Shown: piece after piece, positions 24,212 to 35,966 of the stretch
How positions within the stretch are numbered: the stretch's first letter is position 1
How the letters are laid out: each line of letters opens with the position of its first letter
Assembly: GCF_031755915.1 (NCBI RefSeq)
Contig: NC_083381.1
Span: 2,678,501 to 2,742,500, forward strand
Direction of reading: 5' to 3'
DNA length: 64,000 bases
Origin: Ziziphus jujuba
Taxonomy: Eukaryota; Streptophyta; Magnoliopsida; Rosales; Rhamnaceae
Translations under genes and position numbers: made by a program
The notes under the pieces: model-generated
Databases searched by the model: none
Told to the model about the DNA's origin: nothing
What the model saw: the letters and a program-made list of their open reading frames with translations, nothing else

Positions 24212-24595
24212 TTAAGATAAAATCAAACTATAACAATTGTATTCACCCATTAAATGTTTTACGGCCAACATTGAGTTGCCAATTATTTCAACTGTAAACG
24301 CTCTCAGTTCCTTTAAAATTTCCAAGCCGATGATCAAAGCTTCATATTCAGCCTGATTATTTGAACATTCAAAGGTGAGTTGGAATGAAAATAATATTTT
24401 TCGTCCTTTTCGGAATTCAATTACAATTCCCATCCCAGTCAAAATTTGTGTCCTTGATCTATGGAAGCTTAATTTCCAAGGTGAAAGGAAAATTGAAGCT
24501 ATCTCTAATGGATCCATCTCACATGCTATTTCTAAATATGGATGATCGATTAGAAAGTCTACCAAAACTTGTTCTTTTACTACTTTTTGGGGCAC
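24212..24595 (-). pseudogene. Archaeal-type RNase H remnant of the Tat element
   Basis: The reading frame opens MPQKVVKEQVLVDFLIDHP, the linker typical of Tat elements (PQKAIKGQALADFLADHP-like). RNase H sequence follows, with SNNQAEYEALIIGLEI and a GEYNC end. The Glu in AEYEAL is present. The first Asp (usually FDGS) reads FHRS and the third (usually GDS) reads GNS, so two of the acidic active-site residues are lost. It lies between RT/RNase H and integrase, where the dual-RNase H Tat elements carry it. Confidence 0.85.
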
Positions 24596-24853
24596 GTACT
24601 AAAATGTAAATTCTAACAATACTATTGTCCATTTTCCAATTTGTCCTCTAATAATGGATTTCGAAAGCATATACTTGATTAAGTCAGTTTGAAAAATAAT
24701 AAACAATACAGTTAGTAACATGTAATATCATAACTTTGTTGCTGTAAAATACAACGCCAAGCATAACTTCTCTATAGGAGAGTACTTCAACTCATTTGGC
24801 GTAAGAATTCTACTCAACTAATATATAGCTTCCTCTTTTCTGAGTTCATTGTC

Positions 24854-25869
24854 CTAAGTCAGTTGACATCGACTAAAGTTTTCTATGGTTGAAATATAAA
24901 ATTTAAGTGGTGGATTCTTTTGTGGAGGCATAATGACTAGTGGCTTTGCCATATATTCTTTTATTCGATTAAATGTCTCTTCATAATGACTTTTCCATTT
25001 AAATTCCTCTTCATTCTTTAACTTCAGGAAGGCTGAGAAAGGTTGGATTTTCCAAGATGTATTAAAGATGAACCTTCTAAGGAAGTTGATCTCTCCAATG
25101 AGGCTTTGTAGCTTTATTTTATTCCACGGCTGTTTGGTTTCCAAATTTGCTCGAGCCTTATTTTTGTCAACCTTGATGCCTCTTTGATGGACTAAAAAAC
25201 CTAGAAAGTTTCCTGCAGAGACACCAAATGCACATTTCAGGGGATTCATCTTCAACTTATGTTTTCTTATCCGCTCAAAGCCTTTCTGAAGTTGGTTACA
25301 TGATTTTTCTTGGCATCAGACTTTACAATAATATCATCAATATAGACCTCTAGAAGATGCCCAATCATGTCATGAAAAATTGCATTTATTGCTCTTTGGT
25401 ATGTAGCTCTTGCATTCTTCAGACTAAACGGCATGACGACCCATTCGAATGTTCCTATCGCACCTGCGCACCTAAAGGTAATCTTTGACACATCCTCTTC
25501 AGCGATGAAAATCTGATTATATCTAGAATATCCATCCATGAAGGAAAGAATTACATGCTTGGCTGCTCCGTCCACAAATAAATCAACCATGGGCATAGGA
25601 TGCTCATCCTTTAGTGTAGCTAAATTCAAAATTTGAAAATCAATACATATCCCGAGCTTTCCATTCTTTTTCATTATCGAGACTACATTAGATAACAACT
25701 CTACATATCGAGCTTTCCTAATGAGGCTGACCTTAATCAACCTCTCGATCTCTTCTTTCACCTTGAGTGTGACCTCTAGTGACATATTCTTTAAAGGCTG
25801 TTTATGTGGCCAAAAACTTTCCTTGATTGGCAAATAGTGTTCTACTAATTTCCTATCCAGGTCTGGCAT
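24854..25869 (-). pseudogene. Tat-type reverse transcriptase / RNase H remnant
   Basis: Two adjoining frames (25,869-25,267 and 25,255-24,854) carry RT palm, thumb and the start of RNase H. Recognisable landmarks are DLDRKLVEHYLPI, LGICIDFQILNLATLKDEHP, VVMPFSLKNARATYQRA, the catalytic YIDD box in EVYIDDIIVKS, and MNPLKCAFGVSAGNFLGF followed by HQRGIKVDKNK. The YIDD box is kept but a frameshift lies between the two parts (about 25,260). Upstream, FAWD is followed by a stop just before HEMPDLDRK. It is related to plant Ty3/Gypsy Tat elements by motif. Confidence 0.9.
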
Positions 25870-26108
25870 CTCATGTTAGTCCCATGCAAAAAAGTGTTTG
25901 AACTCCTTAAAAAATTCAATAACTTCATCCTGTAAATCATCTTCAATAAACCATTTATGAATGTTGGCCGAGGATCCTCATTAGTTTCCAAGTTTACTTT
26001 TATAAACAAATCCTGAACCTCAGTCTTGGAATCATCCATGTTAACTGATGCCAACTGAATTTCATCTAAGATGGACTTATCATCAACATTGAAATCATCC
26101 TCCATCAT
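25866..26108 (-). pseudogene. Protease-RT linker remnant
   Basis: The minus-strand frame includes NLETNEDPRPTFINGLL and FLRSSNTFLHG. It resembles the Tat linker that ends EFLKEF-DCFAWDY-EMPGL before RT. A frameshift and the stop after FAWD separate it from the RT frame. The extreme end of this frame overlaps RT out of phase. Confidence 0.65.
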
Positions 26109-26585
26109 ACATTAGGCCAAGTCAACGGCTGAATTATTTTCCAACTTATTTTCTACCATCTATGCCATTAACTTCTTGATGATGGTTTGAACTGACACCA
26201 TGTTTTCTTCCTCATTTTGATGTATATTCATTGGAAACCATTTATGCCTAACTCTGACATCCGGGATACTGTCGGTTGAGCTAGCTCATCCCCAACCTCT
26301 TTTATCATTTTTGTAGCCCCTTGATATCTTTTCAAGCCATCATTGATGCAGGGCGACCTTGTTTATCACTGCCAAAAAATTGGACAAGACTGACTTCATC
26401 CTTATAATATCAAGCTTTAACTGCATTTGACACTAAATAAGAAATGTTGACTATTGGCCTGAACCACCTTAACCTCCTAGCCATTCTACAGCTATAAAGC
26501 CAAATGTAGGGATGATAGCACACACAACATGGATCAATCATGACCAAGTAAAACATTATAGCTAGATTTGGATTCCACCATGAAA

Positions 26586-26590
26586 AATGC
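26586..26590. repeat. Target site duplication, left (AATGC)
   Basis: AATGC precedes the tandem TRIM and is repeated exactly at 27,158-27,162 after it. Confidence 0.85.
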
Positions 26591-27157
26591 TGTAACAGTC
26601 CAGTCCACCCGCATAAGATATTGTCCATTTTGGGTCCAGCCCGCACGGTTTTAAAAGGCCTATCAAGGGAAAGGTATCCACACCTTCTTATAAGGCATGC
26701 TTCGTTCCCATTTCCAACCGATGTGGGATCTCATAATCCACCCCCCTTGGGACCCAGCGTCCTTACTGGCACACCGATCCGGGTCTCGCTTTGATACTAT
26801 CTGTAATAGCGCAGTCCACCCGCATGAGATATTGTCCGCTTTGGGTCCAGCTCGCACAGTTTGAAAAGGCTTCTCAAGGGAAAGGTATCCGCAACCTCTT
26901 ATAAGGCATGCTTCGTTCCCCTTTCCAACCAATGTGGGATCTCACAATCTACCCCCCTTGGGGCCTAGTGTCCTCGCTGGCATACCGATCCGGATCCATC
27001 TCTGATACCATCTATAACAGCCCAGTCCATCCGCACGAGATATTGTCCGCTTTGAGTCCAGCCTGCACGGTTTTAAAAGGCCTCTCAAGGGAAAGGTATC
27101 CACACCTTCTTATAAGGGATGCTTCGTTCCCATTTCCAACCGATGTGGGATCTCACA
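26591..27157 (-). mobile_element. Tandem TRIM retrotransposon (three LTRs, two internal segments)
   Basis: Three LTRs of exactly 145 bp (26,591-26,735; 26,802-26,946; 27,013-27,157) are separated by two internal segments of exactly 66 bp (26,736-26,801; 26,947-27,012). The + strand LTRs run TGTAACAG to TCTCACA. Each 66-bp segment, read on the minus strand, begins with a tRNA-iMet-type primer site (GATGGTATCAGAG in 26,999-27,011; mutated in the other copy) and ends with an AAGGGGGGTGGAT-type polypurine tract. There is no coding capacity. A perfect 5-bp duplication AATGC flanks the whole array, so it is one insertion into the Tat element. It is a non-autonomous terminal-repeat retrotransposon in miniature. 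Confidence 0.92.
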
Positions 27158-27251
27158 AATGCAGTCATGGTAGACTTGCCCCCACAGTAATCTCTACTGA
27201 AAGAACATTTTTTGCCTTTGTGAACCCTCATTGGAAGTTTCAAACTATCAA

Positions 27252-27434
27252 CTAGGTTGGAAGAAGATCATGGTTGCTTTTAGACAACTTGACCAACATG
27301 GAAGGTAGCAAAATGTTTACCGCAGCTCTATTATCCACCAAAACTCTATTCATAGGCATGTTATCAAAATGAGCATTAATATAGAGTAGTTTCAAATGTT
27401 GTGCCATTCTTTCAGCTGGCTTCCTCGAAATCAT
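27252..27434 (-). pseudogene. Tat-type aspartic protease remnant
   Basis: The minus-strand frame starts MISRKPAERMAQHLKLLYIN and contains MNRVLVDNRAAVNILLPSML. This is the retropepsin active-site region of Tat elements, usually RVLIDNGSSVNILP. The active-site Asp is present, but the following invariant Gly is Arg. Only about 60 residues are open. Upstream sequence (to about 27,960) is retroelement-like but broken, and no confident domain was assigned there. Confidence 0.8.
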
Positions 27435-28803
27435 CTCTTAAGGTCGGGAACAGTCTAATTCCTTCCTTAGAGGCTCAGTATCCTCTACAATCTTTACCTT
27501 GACATATCCATCTTTCACAACATTTCTTTCTATCGCACTTGCTTGGTTAGGGTGAGCTTCAAATGTTAGTAGTCAGACAATGACCATATTATAAGTCACT
27601 TCATCCATGGTTCCAAATTTGACTGTCAACTTCTTGTTCGTTGAAAAATCAATCATGTCTTCCTTCATAAGGTCATCATCCAAATTTTTTCTGCATGGGA
27701 TAACTTTAGCGCTTTATTTCCTAACCCATACCATAGATTGCTTCTTCATTCTAGCTCCTAATCAGACAACAACCTTTTAAGCCGTGGCTTCAGCCATCTT
27801 CTTGAAATTCTCTAGTCTACCCTTTGCACCGCATAGGTGAGACTCCAATTCCTTTAGTATATTGTCATCTTTTTTATTTTCAAGTCGGGTTAGTATTGTC
27901 ACAGGCCTTTTGTTCAGCCGCTTTCTCATGGGCCTTTTCTTCTTTTTCCAGATTCCTTGCTGCAATATGCTGTTGTTACATCCGTCTCTTTTGAGTTCTA
28001 GTAAGCGACTGATAATACTTATATCCTACACGATACCAGCAGCCTATTTCTGTAACTGGTGGCTGGAATGTCTTTGGCTTCTTAATTTCCGAGAAACCAG
28101 TCTTGTCTGACTATCCTAGGAAAGGTAACTTGGAGTTTGGAGCTAAATTGCTCCTCCTGGTGTTGACAGTTCAGCTTCCAATGCCCATCTCGTACTTTTG
28201 GTCCTAAGCACTAGAACACTGACTTGCGATTATGAGGTCCATAATTCTTTGTTGGCGACTTTAACATATTCATCTCACATAGATCTACGGATTGCTTCTT
28301 CTCACATTGAACTTCATGTTTACAGTGGGTATAAAGCACCTCAACTGGTGGCTCGACCCTTTTGGCTGAATACTTCATTCTAGGTTTGTTCTTCCTTTTC
28401 CAGACTATGACAGATGAGGGCTGTTTTAGCTTGTTCTTAACTCTAGATTGGTCAAGTCTGAAATGTTATCCAAAACTATGTTCACTTCAGCCGACGAGAA
28501 AGTTTTCTGTCAATCTCCATTACATCCTTCCATTTTTCTAGGAACTTTAAGGTGCCGTTGTAAATTAGTGCTTTGATTGAATTTCAGAACACCAGACAAT
28601 GAACAGTTTGATGCATCCACATACCATGCTACTTGGAATATGGTTTCTTTTTCATCTTTTCAATTGTTGGCAAAACATAGCCATCGGGGTAATTTAATTA
28701 ACTTGTTGGTCAATAATTGGTTAAAAATTCGATCAGCCTTAGAGATGTTGAAACTATAGACATTCTTCAGCTCAAGCCGATTCTTTTTTATATCCATGAC
28801 CAA

Positions 28804-30199
28804 CTAAGGAATCCTCTGGTTCCTTCTTAGTGTAGCTAAAGCTTTGCATACATATGGCCTAGTGGCCATTACTTCAGCTGCATCGATTTCGGTGGCAGCA
28901 TCCTTGATGCCTTGGTCCTCAGCTTCGATCGAATAAATCTCAATATTGGAGTCTTTATAGTATGAACCATGAGATGAGTTATTCCTTTGATATTGTTTGC
29001 TTAGAATATTTTCGTACCTAGATGCCTGAGAGATTAACTCGAACAAATCATAGAATTCTGTCCCTTCAAACTTCTTTCGAAGCTTGTAACTTAGTTTGCC
29101 TTGAGCTAACTTGACAAACTCTCTTTCTGATATGTCCAGATGACATATAATCCTTGCTCTCTTGAACCGAACAATGAAGTTCTCCACTGATTCTCCTTCC
29201 ATCTGACGCAAAACAACAAGTCAACCATCGAGATCTCTGAATCAATCCTATAGAATTGCTCATGGAATCTCTACTCTAACTCCTACCAAGTACGAATCGA
29301 ATTTGGTTGCAAGTTGCTTTATCAAGAGAAAGCAAAATCTATCAAAGAATTTGCAAACAGGCATAGCTTCAAAAAGTCATTGGTCGCAACTTTTTCACAG
29401 TGGATAGTGAAGTGACCTATATACTTCACAATGAACTGATTCTCTTCACCTGAAAATAAGGCGAATTCAAGAAACCTGAATACCCTTGGTAATTCTATAC
29501 GATCAATAGCCTCAGGGTAAGGCCTTCTGTAAGATGGTTGATCAATTCTTCCGAATGTAGGGCTGATCATCTCTTGGATGGTGGTCTCGATGGCCTCCCT
29601 ATCCATGCTATGACCATTGTTCATCCAGTTCCAAACATTATGTTTGTGTTTCCATGCTGGGCCATGGTAGTTGGCCTGATAGTGATGGTCTTCATTCTAA
29701 CCATACATAAAGCCTTGGCCATACTGTTCACCATATGCCCCACCATGTCCTTGATTTCAGACGGGTAGGAAAACATGGGGCTAAAAGTTTGCCATTCCTC
29801 CATGAACAGTATTTGCGGTCTAAGAGGCCTACATGCCATAAAGTATGGTTTGAAAAGCCCATTTGTGTGAGGTACAACTTGAGGGGCCTATACAATATGC
29901 TCTTCTCAGCCATTTCTGATATTCTGGTCTTGGTTCTCAGTTAGTCATCCACCATGAGTTGGGTTCTGAGTTGGTGGGGGAATATAAGGTTGGACTTGTT
30001 GTTTTGGCATGACCGTCCTTCCTTCATTTCCATTCATTCTCATCGGAATGACTGGTGCATCAATCATTGAAGTGTAGCCTTTAAGTACAGCTGAAAAAGC
30101 TTGCACCTGTTCTTCCTGACCAGTAAATGGCCTTGCACCACTCAATGAAACTTGAGTAACTTGCAATTGTTGACACAACAAATTCATAATGCCTTCCAT
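28804..30199 (-). pseudogene. Tat-type gag remnant
   Basis: Capsid-type gag is readable in two blocks on the minus strand. In 29,624-29,322 it runs DQPSYRRPYPEAIDRIELPR, then FALFSGEENQ and NDFLKLCLFANSL. In 29,211-28,804 it runs MRQMEGESVENFIVRFKRAR, then LAQGKLSYKLRKKFEG and a SRYENILSK end. These follow the usual Tat order (LPRGFK, LFSGE, FLKLRLFPNSL, then ESL-xF-RF). A broken N-terminal block may extend to 30,199. The blocks are in different frames, and no CCHC knuckle was identified. The interval 28,800-27,440 is decayed gag-pol sequence. Confidence 0.82.
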
Positions 30200-30429
30200 T
30201 ATCCATTGCTGGTTTCCAGGAATGCTTCCGTCTTCTTTTAACCGTCTTTCAAATCTTGAGATAGCTCATGGATCTACTCTTGGGTGGATATCTCTGTCGA
30301 GTCCTGAGTCTTACTAGCTCCTTCCTCCTTGTTGCTGTCACAGGTGTTGGATTTCTGAGACATTGATCAAGTTTGTACCATTATCCTGAGTTGAAATTTT
30401 ATGGTCCCACTGAGTGTGCCAAAATGATA

Positions 30430-31068
30430 AGTTAGAATATGTTGGAAAAATATCCAACAATCTATCGTCTCCTAAATATGCGGATGTGCCACTCTGCAAT
30501 AGTCTATAGAAAGAAAAATGTGCACCAGGGCATGCCATTTTAAATCTACAACAATTCAAAGAAAGAAAGAAAAGCGTGCATCAAGGCGTGCCACTTCAAA
30601 TCTGTAACTGTTTAAAGGAAAAAAAAAATATGTATGCTTATTGAATCAAACTGGTCAGGCGGTTGTATTCATTCAATTGCCTGAATGACTAAAAAACTTA
30701 TAAAAATAAAATTTCAACTAAGAACAATAGACTAATGAAAGTAAATTCTAATAAGAATAAACTAAATAGTCTAGAATCTTGTAGTTGATTGTAGAGGTGA
30801 GTGTCCACAATGAGCAAATAAAGCTTCAATATACAGGCAAAGAGCTTCTCAATATATTTGTTGTATTTCGATGTGGGACTTTTCACTTTGCATTGCTTTA
30901 ACAAATTCTATTTATACTTGTGACTATTCAAAACCTTTCACTTCTAAACCATGTACGACATTACACCCTTCTCCAATATTTGACCCTTTTTTATTAATAA
31001 TTAAAATAATATTTGAATAATCAATTATTAAATTAATAAAAATTTCAAATTGCATTATGGTCCAAACA
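30430..31068 (-). repeat. Tat-type element, 5' LTR
   Basis: 639-bp LTR matching 21,829-22,554, with TGTTTGGACCATAATGCAAT at its start on the minus strand. It has three of the 52-56-bp tandem units instead of four. Just inside (30,405-30,422, minus strand) TTGGCACACTCAGTGGGA is in primer-binding-site position and resembles the TTGGCACGCCCGGTGGGAC-type context of Tat elements. Which tRNA it pairs with was not determined. Confidence 0.87.
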
Positions 31069-31304
31069 TTTGTTCATAACAATTCCAATCTCATCGTCCG
31101 ACAGTAGTTTTTTTGACAAATGGACATGACAATAGCTTTTTTGACAAATGGACATTCTTCACTGAACCACACATCCTTCATTTATCTCCCTCCCTCTCTC
31201 TCTAAAACACCCTAAAAGATTAGGCTTTTCTTCATCAACCGGTAGAATAGTCGACTGTTTTAATTTAGTTAATATTTACAAAGATAAAATAAAACTGTCA
31301 ATTT
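31069..31304. other. Right flank of the Tat element
   Basis: No gene is seen. TTTTTTGACAAATGGACAT is duplicated at about 31,109 and 31,138. A CT-rich run lies at about 31,185-31,203. Confidence 0.5.
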
Positions 31305-32690
31305 TATAGAACTTTGGATTTGCAAATTACACAATATATTTTATATTTAGTACCTATGCACCCTAAATTTAGATTTTTTATAATGCCCTCAAATTTGATT
31401 CTGTCCATATTTAAGCATTAAGTGTTATACGAAACACACATCTTCTGTTAGTTCAAAGGTAAAATTGAAAATATCTACATGTTTAAGGGCATAGATGCAA
31501 AAATATTAAATTGTCTGAAAGTTTAGAATGCATAGGTGTAAAAAGTTCTTAAAAATAATTAATCATATCTCCTAATTTTTTTTGAATAATTTATCTTAAT
31601 AAATAAAATAAATTCTTAAAAATAATTTTTACTGTAAGTGAAAATTATAGAAACTCATTTAATTTTATTTAAAACCATTTCATACACAAAAATATTTTAC
31701 ATGAAAAAACAATTAAATGAATTATTATTATTAATATATTTTTTTAATTTTACTAACAAGTATTATCAATTATTAATTGACAATTTTTGTCAATCATTAA
31801 TTGATAATTGATAATTATTAATAATTATCAATTAATTTTTTCTTTAAAAAAACTAAATTTATAATTATTAATAATTAAAAATATTTTTTTAATTTTTACT
31901 TGAATTTTAATTATTAATTAGTAACAATTATCAATTATTAATTGATCATTTATGACAATTATAATTGATAACTGATAATTATTAATTGTTTAAAAATAAT
32001 TATCAATATATTATCATATAACTTAATTCATAATTACTGATTTAATTGTTTTCTCATGTAAAAATATTTTTTTGGGGTATAAAATGGTTTTTTATGTAAA
32101 AGATTTAAGTGATAATTATTAATAATTATCAATTATCAATTGATAATTGATAATAATAATCAGTTGATAATCGATAGAAATTATCAATTAATAATTGATA
32201 ATAATTGTCAATTAATAATTACTTTTTTAGTAAAAATAAAACAATAATTATTAATAACTATTCAGTTAATTGTTTTTTCATGTAAAATATTTTTAGCCAT
32301 AGAGAATGATTTTAAATAAAATTAAATGGGGTTTCAATAAGTTTCATTTTTAATTAAAAATTATTTTTATAAGTTTATTTTATTTAATAAAGATATATTA
32401 TTAAAAAATTAAGAGATATGATTAATTATTTTTAAGAATTTTTTCTATCTATGCTCTTGAATTTTTAAGCCTTTTTGCACCCATGCCCCCATAGACTTTT
32501 CAATTTTATCCATGAATTAATGGAAGATGTACGTTTCATGTGACATTTAACATCCAAGTATGGATGGAATCAAACTCAGAGGCAGGCATTTCTACCAAAA
32601 ACATGTAAATTTAAAAGATATAAATGCTAAACATGAATTATAAGATGTAATTTGCAAATCCACTCAAAGTTCAAAAGTCAAAATCCATTT
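31305..32690. mobile_element. 1.4-kb inverted-repeat element with palindromic centre
   Basis: Two arms of about 400 bp (about 31,305-31,720 and 32,270-32,690) are inverted copies. The left arm carries GGATTTGCAAATTAC, TATGCACCC, GGGCATAGATGCAAAAA, TTAAAAATAATTAATCATATCTC and TTTTACATGAAAAAACAATTA. The right arm carries their complements in reverse order. The centre (about 31,720-32,270) is made almost entirely of permutations of AATTATTAATTGATAATT. Wording such as 'TATGCACCCTAAA' also occurs in the TIR of the MULE at 44,047, which suggests a MULE-type MITE. Imperfect direct repeats of about 45 bp flank it (around 31,258-31,304 and 32,685-32,729). There is no coding capacity. Confidence 0.65.
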
Positions 32691-34502
32691 AAATTATGAT
32701 AAAGATAAAAATAAAAATGTCAATTCTATCTAAATCTAATATATGTTTTCTACTTTTTTAAAGTGCCAATTACTTAAGTTTTAGTCATTTTGGATAGTAA
32801 AAAAATAAACAAAGTTAAATATTTATATCAAGATCTTCAAAATTAAAAGGGAAAAAAAAAAAAAACAACTCTCTAAACACTTCAGGCTTATCCATTTAGA
32901 TTGTTAAAAGAAAACCCAAAAAAAAAAAAAAAAAAAAAGAGCCATGTTTTTCGTTAGTCCAGCTGGTTTTTGTGGACATTTGGTGAAGTACAGCATGTAT
33001 TGGGCACTTTATCAAGCCTGTTTGTTTGGTTACTGTGATCAAAATGCTGACATGTTTGTGGCCAAATATGAGATTAAAAAGAATCCCACAAAAGCAGGTC
33101 TCCTAGGATATATGACATCACATGTGCCTTCATATTCCTTGTTGACGTCTTTTTCTTGGCTCTTTTTCTTTTTTTTTTTTGGCCTTTTTTTTTCAATTAA
33201 AAAAAAAAAAACTATATAACAATTTTCATTTGAAATCAAAATATACCACTTTTCCGATTTTCTTTAATTCTCTATTCGATGGGAAAATATATATGTGAGT
33301 TTATTTATGGTTAATAAATAACAAAATTTAATCAAAATTAATTTAACCATAAAAAAGAATTAATTAAAATCTCCTAGAGATGGAAAGGTGATTATTACCA
33401 CTTAAAATAAAAAGAGTAGGAGCCATGTTGCAACTTAACCATTTATTTATGGGCAATAATAATTTTTTTGGGGGTAAAATAATTGATAAAAAAAATTTTG
33501 CTGAAAAGCCTACGATGATGACAATGATTTATGTGACATCGGGCATGCAATATTAGGTGTTAAATTGCCCGCATTGACACTGCCCTGCAACTTATTTTAT
33601 GTGTGAAGTTAATGGCTCAACTGCACTACTTAGGTTCATGGATTACGGGAATTTATTTATTTTTTCATTAATTGAATTTTTTTTTTTTCTGTTTTTAAGT
33701 TTAGGGCTTACAGCATTTTCACCTACCCTTCCATTGCCATATGAACTGGGGTCCCTTAGGATTAATCAAACTGGAAAAAACACTAGACCAATGATTTAAA
33801 CATTCTGCTTGATTAATTAATTAATTAATTACACTTTTTTTTCTTCAAACTCAAGGAAAAATAATAAAGGATAGATAAGATGCAACCATAAGCCACTTAT
33901 TTCCATCACTTAAAAGAATTCTCAGTTTTCAATTTACTGATGGGTTCCTGATCAAATGTTTCCAGCTTTTGGTTTTATATAAGAGCAATTTCACAGTATT
34001 ACATTACCCCACCAAATTGAACACAATTAATTTCAAATTGTGCTAATTTTTTTATTTTTTCTTTTCTTCAAATTTATACTTAATTGAAATACTTAATAAG
34101 CTTAAACGACTATATATCAATAAACACTAATAAATATTTTAGATAAGCAAATTATATACAATTAATAATAAAAAAAACCCAAATACAAAATACCATCATC
34201 TTATCCAATGACATCTGAGAATCAATCATTTAAAAACCCCGTTAAAACATAATAAGACAAATAATTATTGAAGAAGTGACATAATAAAAAACATCGAACT
34301 CAAAGTCCAAGAGTAGAAAAGGGTTAATATATTTAATCAATATATTATAATTTTTCGAAAATAGAAAGTCCAATATGAAAAGGGTTCATAAAATATATTA
34401 CCTCCAAAAATCTTAAAATACTAAATTCGTGAGTGAATAGAATTATCTTAAGATGCTAAATTCGTGAATCGAATTTCTTATTCTTACCCTATTAGGAGTC
34501 AA

Positions 34503-34568
34503 TTCTTAGAAATGCAATGATTAACAATTAACTTATTCTTAGAAATGCAATGATTAACAATTAACTTA
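34503..34568. repeat. Perfect 33-bp tandem duplication
   Basis: Two identical 33-bp units (34,503-34,535 and 34,536-34,568) begin TTCTTAGAAATGCAATGATT. Perfect identity in an otherwise decayed region suggests a recent duplication or an assembly slip. Confidence 0.95.
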
Positions 34569-35695
34569 TAGTACATATGAATATCCCATAAATTATAAAG
34601 TTCCCAAATTCCTTAAAATAACTCATGAATCAAAGTTCTTTGTCAGACTCGCACTACTGTAGCTTTGTCGTCTCATAGAAGGTAAGCACTTGGTACTTTT
34701 TGTGTTTTTCCTTTTTTGTCACAGTCGAACTCGAACCAAAACTAAATCCGGAAAATGAAATTCATCTGTATAACATAATTATAATACTGCTTTCATTGCT
34801 AAAAACTGTTGAGATGTTTTTTATTTAAACACCATTAATTTGTCAGCATCTTTGAAAAGCTGATTCAAATGGTACATATTGAATATCAATAATATTAAAA
34901 TTATTAAAATATATATTAAATTTATTTATTTAATAATAATATAATAAATAATATGATAATATTTAATTAATAAATATTTTAATACCTATAGCATTATTAG
35001 TTAAATATACACATAAAGTTATTGAATACAGCAATAATACTATTAGATTTACTTTACTTAGTTTACTTGTCCATATTTGATTTATATTAATTTTTCATCA
35101 ACTTTTTATATATTACCTAGTTTATTATGTTTTAAATATGTTCTAAACATATAAAATATATTTATTTATAAAAAAATACTTGTTAATTATGAAGTCGGTG
35201 TAATGTCATAAGTCTTAATAATTATTAGATCTATATACGTACACAACAAATAATTGTAGTTTGAAAGTTGAAGTAATAATACTTAACAATAATATTTTAT
35301 AATACACTTGTAATTTAAAAAATCTAATTATATAGATGTGAGTAGCACTGAAAGTAATGAGACAAAATCATTCGTATAGCATGCTTATGAACAGTACTAC
35401 GTCACGCTACAATATTCCTTCTGGGCTCAGGCTCTTGCCAATTGTTGCAATTGATAAATATAAGTTGATTTGTCAGTAACATATGGCCTATACATATTAC
35501 ATATATTAGGTATATATTATACACAAATCAGGTGGACCAAAAGTAGGCCGGTTTGATCAAGTGCAACTTCATGATTTATTTTTAATTTTGAATTTTTTCT
35601 TAGTTTCATTTGCACCTCAATCATCTATTCAAGGTTATAACAATTAGATGTTAGTCTCTTTTGCTGTTAGGTGTTTAATTCGGTCAGTTTAGTAT

Positions 35696-35920
35696 GTACT
35701 CCGCGCATGAACCTTTTTTGTTTGTATTTATTTATCCATGATTATTTGTTAACAAGTTAAAGCACTAGCAGATTTTAACAGCAAATTAAAGAAAAAGAAA
35801 GAAGAAGGTACTCCATGCATGAACCTTTTTGGCTGTATTAATTTATCCATGATTATTGATTAACAAATCAAAGCACTAGCAGATTTTAACAACAAGACAA
35901 GAGAAGAAGAAGAAGAAGAA
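35696..35920. repeat. 112-bp tandem duplication
   Basis: Two units about 112 bp apart share GTACTCC, CATGAACCTTTTT, TTTATCCATGATTATT and AAAGCACTAGCAGATTTTAA. The second runs into the adjacent GAA microsatellite. Confidence 0.88.
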
Positions 35921-35966
35921 GAAGAAGAAGAAGAAGAAGAAGAAGAAGAAGAAGAAGAAGAAGAAA
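35901..35966. repeat. (GAA)n microsatellite
   Basis: About 21 uninterrupted GAA/AGA triplets. It lies directly after the 112-bp duplication, whose first copy has only an interrupted AAAGAAAGAAGAAG stretch at the same place. Confidence 0.95.

Larger units (their letters stand above)
21829..31068 (-). mobile_element. Tat/Ogre-type Ty3/Gypsy retrotransposon, decayed
   Basis: A 9.2-kb element lies on the minus strand. On that strand the order is 5' LTR, gag, protease, RT with RNase H, archaeal-type RNase H, integrase, polypurine tract, 3' LTR. The additional archaeal-type RNase H placed before integrase is diagnostic of the Tat group, which includes Ogre and Retand. All domains carry stops, frameshifts or lost active-site residues, so it cannot be autonomous. 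A 567-bp tandem TRIM lies between protease and RT. Flanking pentamers GATGT and TTTGT match at only three of five bases, so the target duplication has decayed or an end is misplaced. Confidence 0.9.

Noticed and set aside
26908..27255. 115-codon frame and its antisense partners
   Set aside because: They are readings through the tandem TRIM repeats.
21824..31073. Clear target duplication for the Tat-type element
   Set aside because: Flanks GATGT and TTTGT share only three of five bases; the ends were still called from LTR similarity.
32944..33219. 91-codon frame starting MFFVSPAGFCG
   Set aside because: No homology recognised; it ends in a T-run encoding Phe and the surroundings are non-coding.
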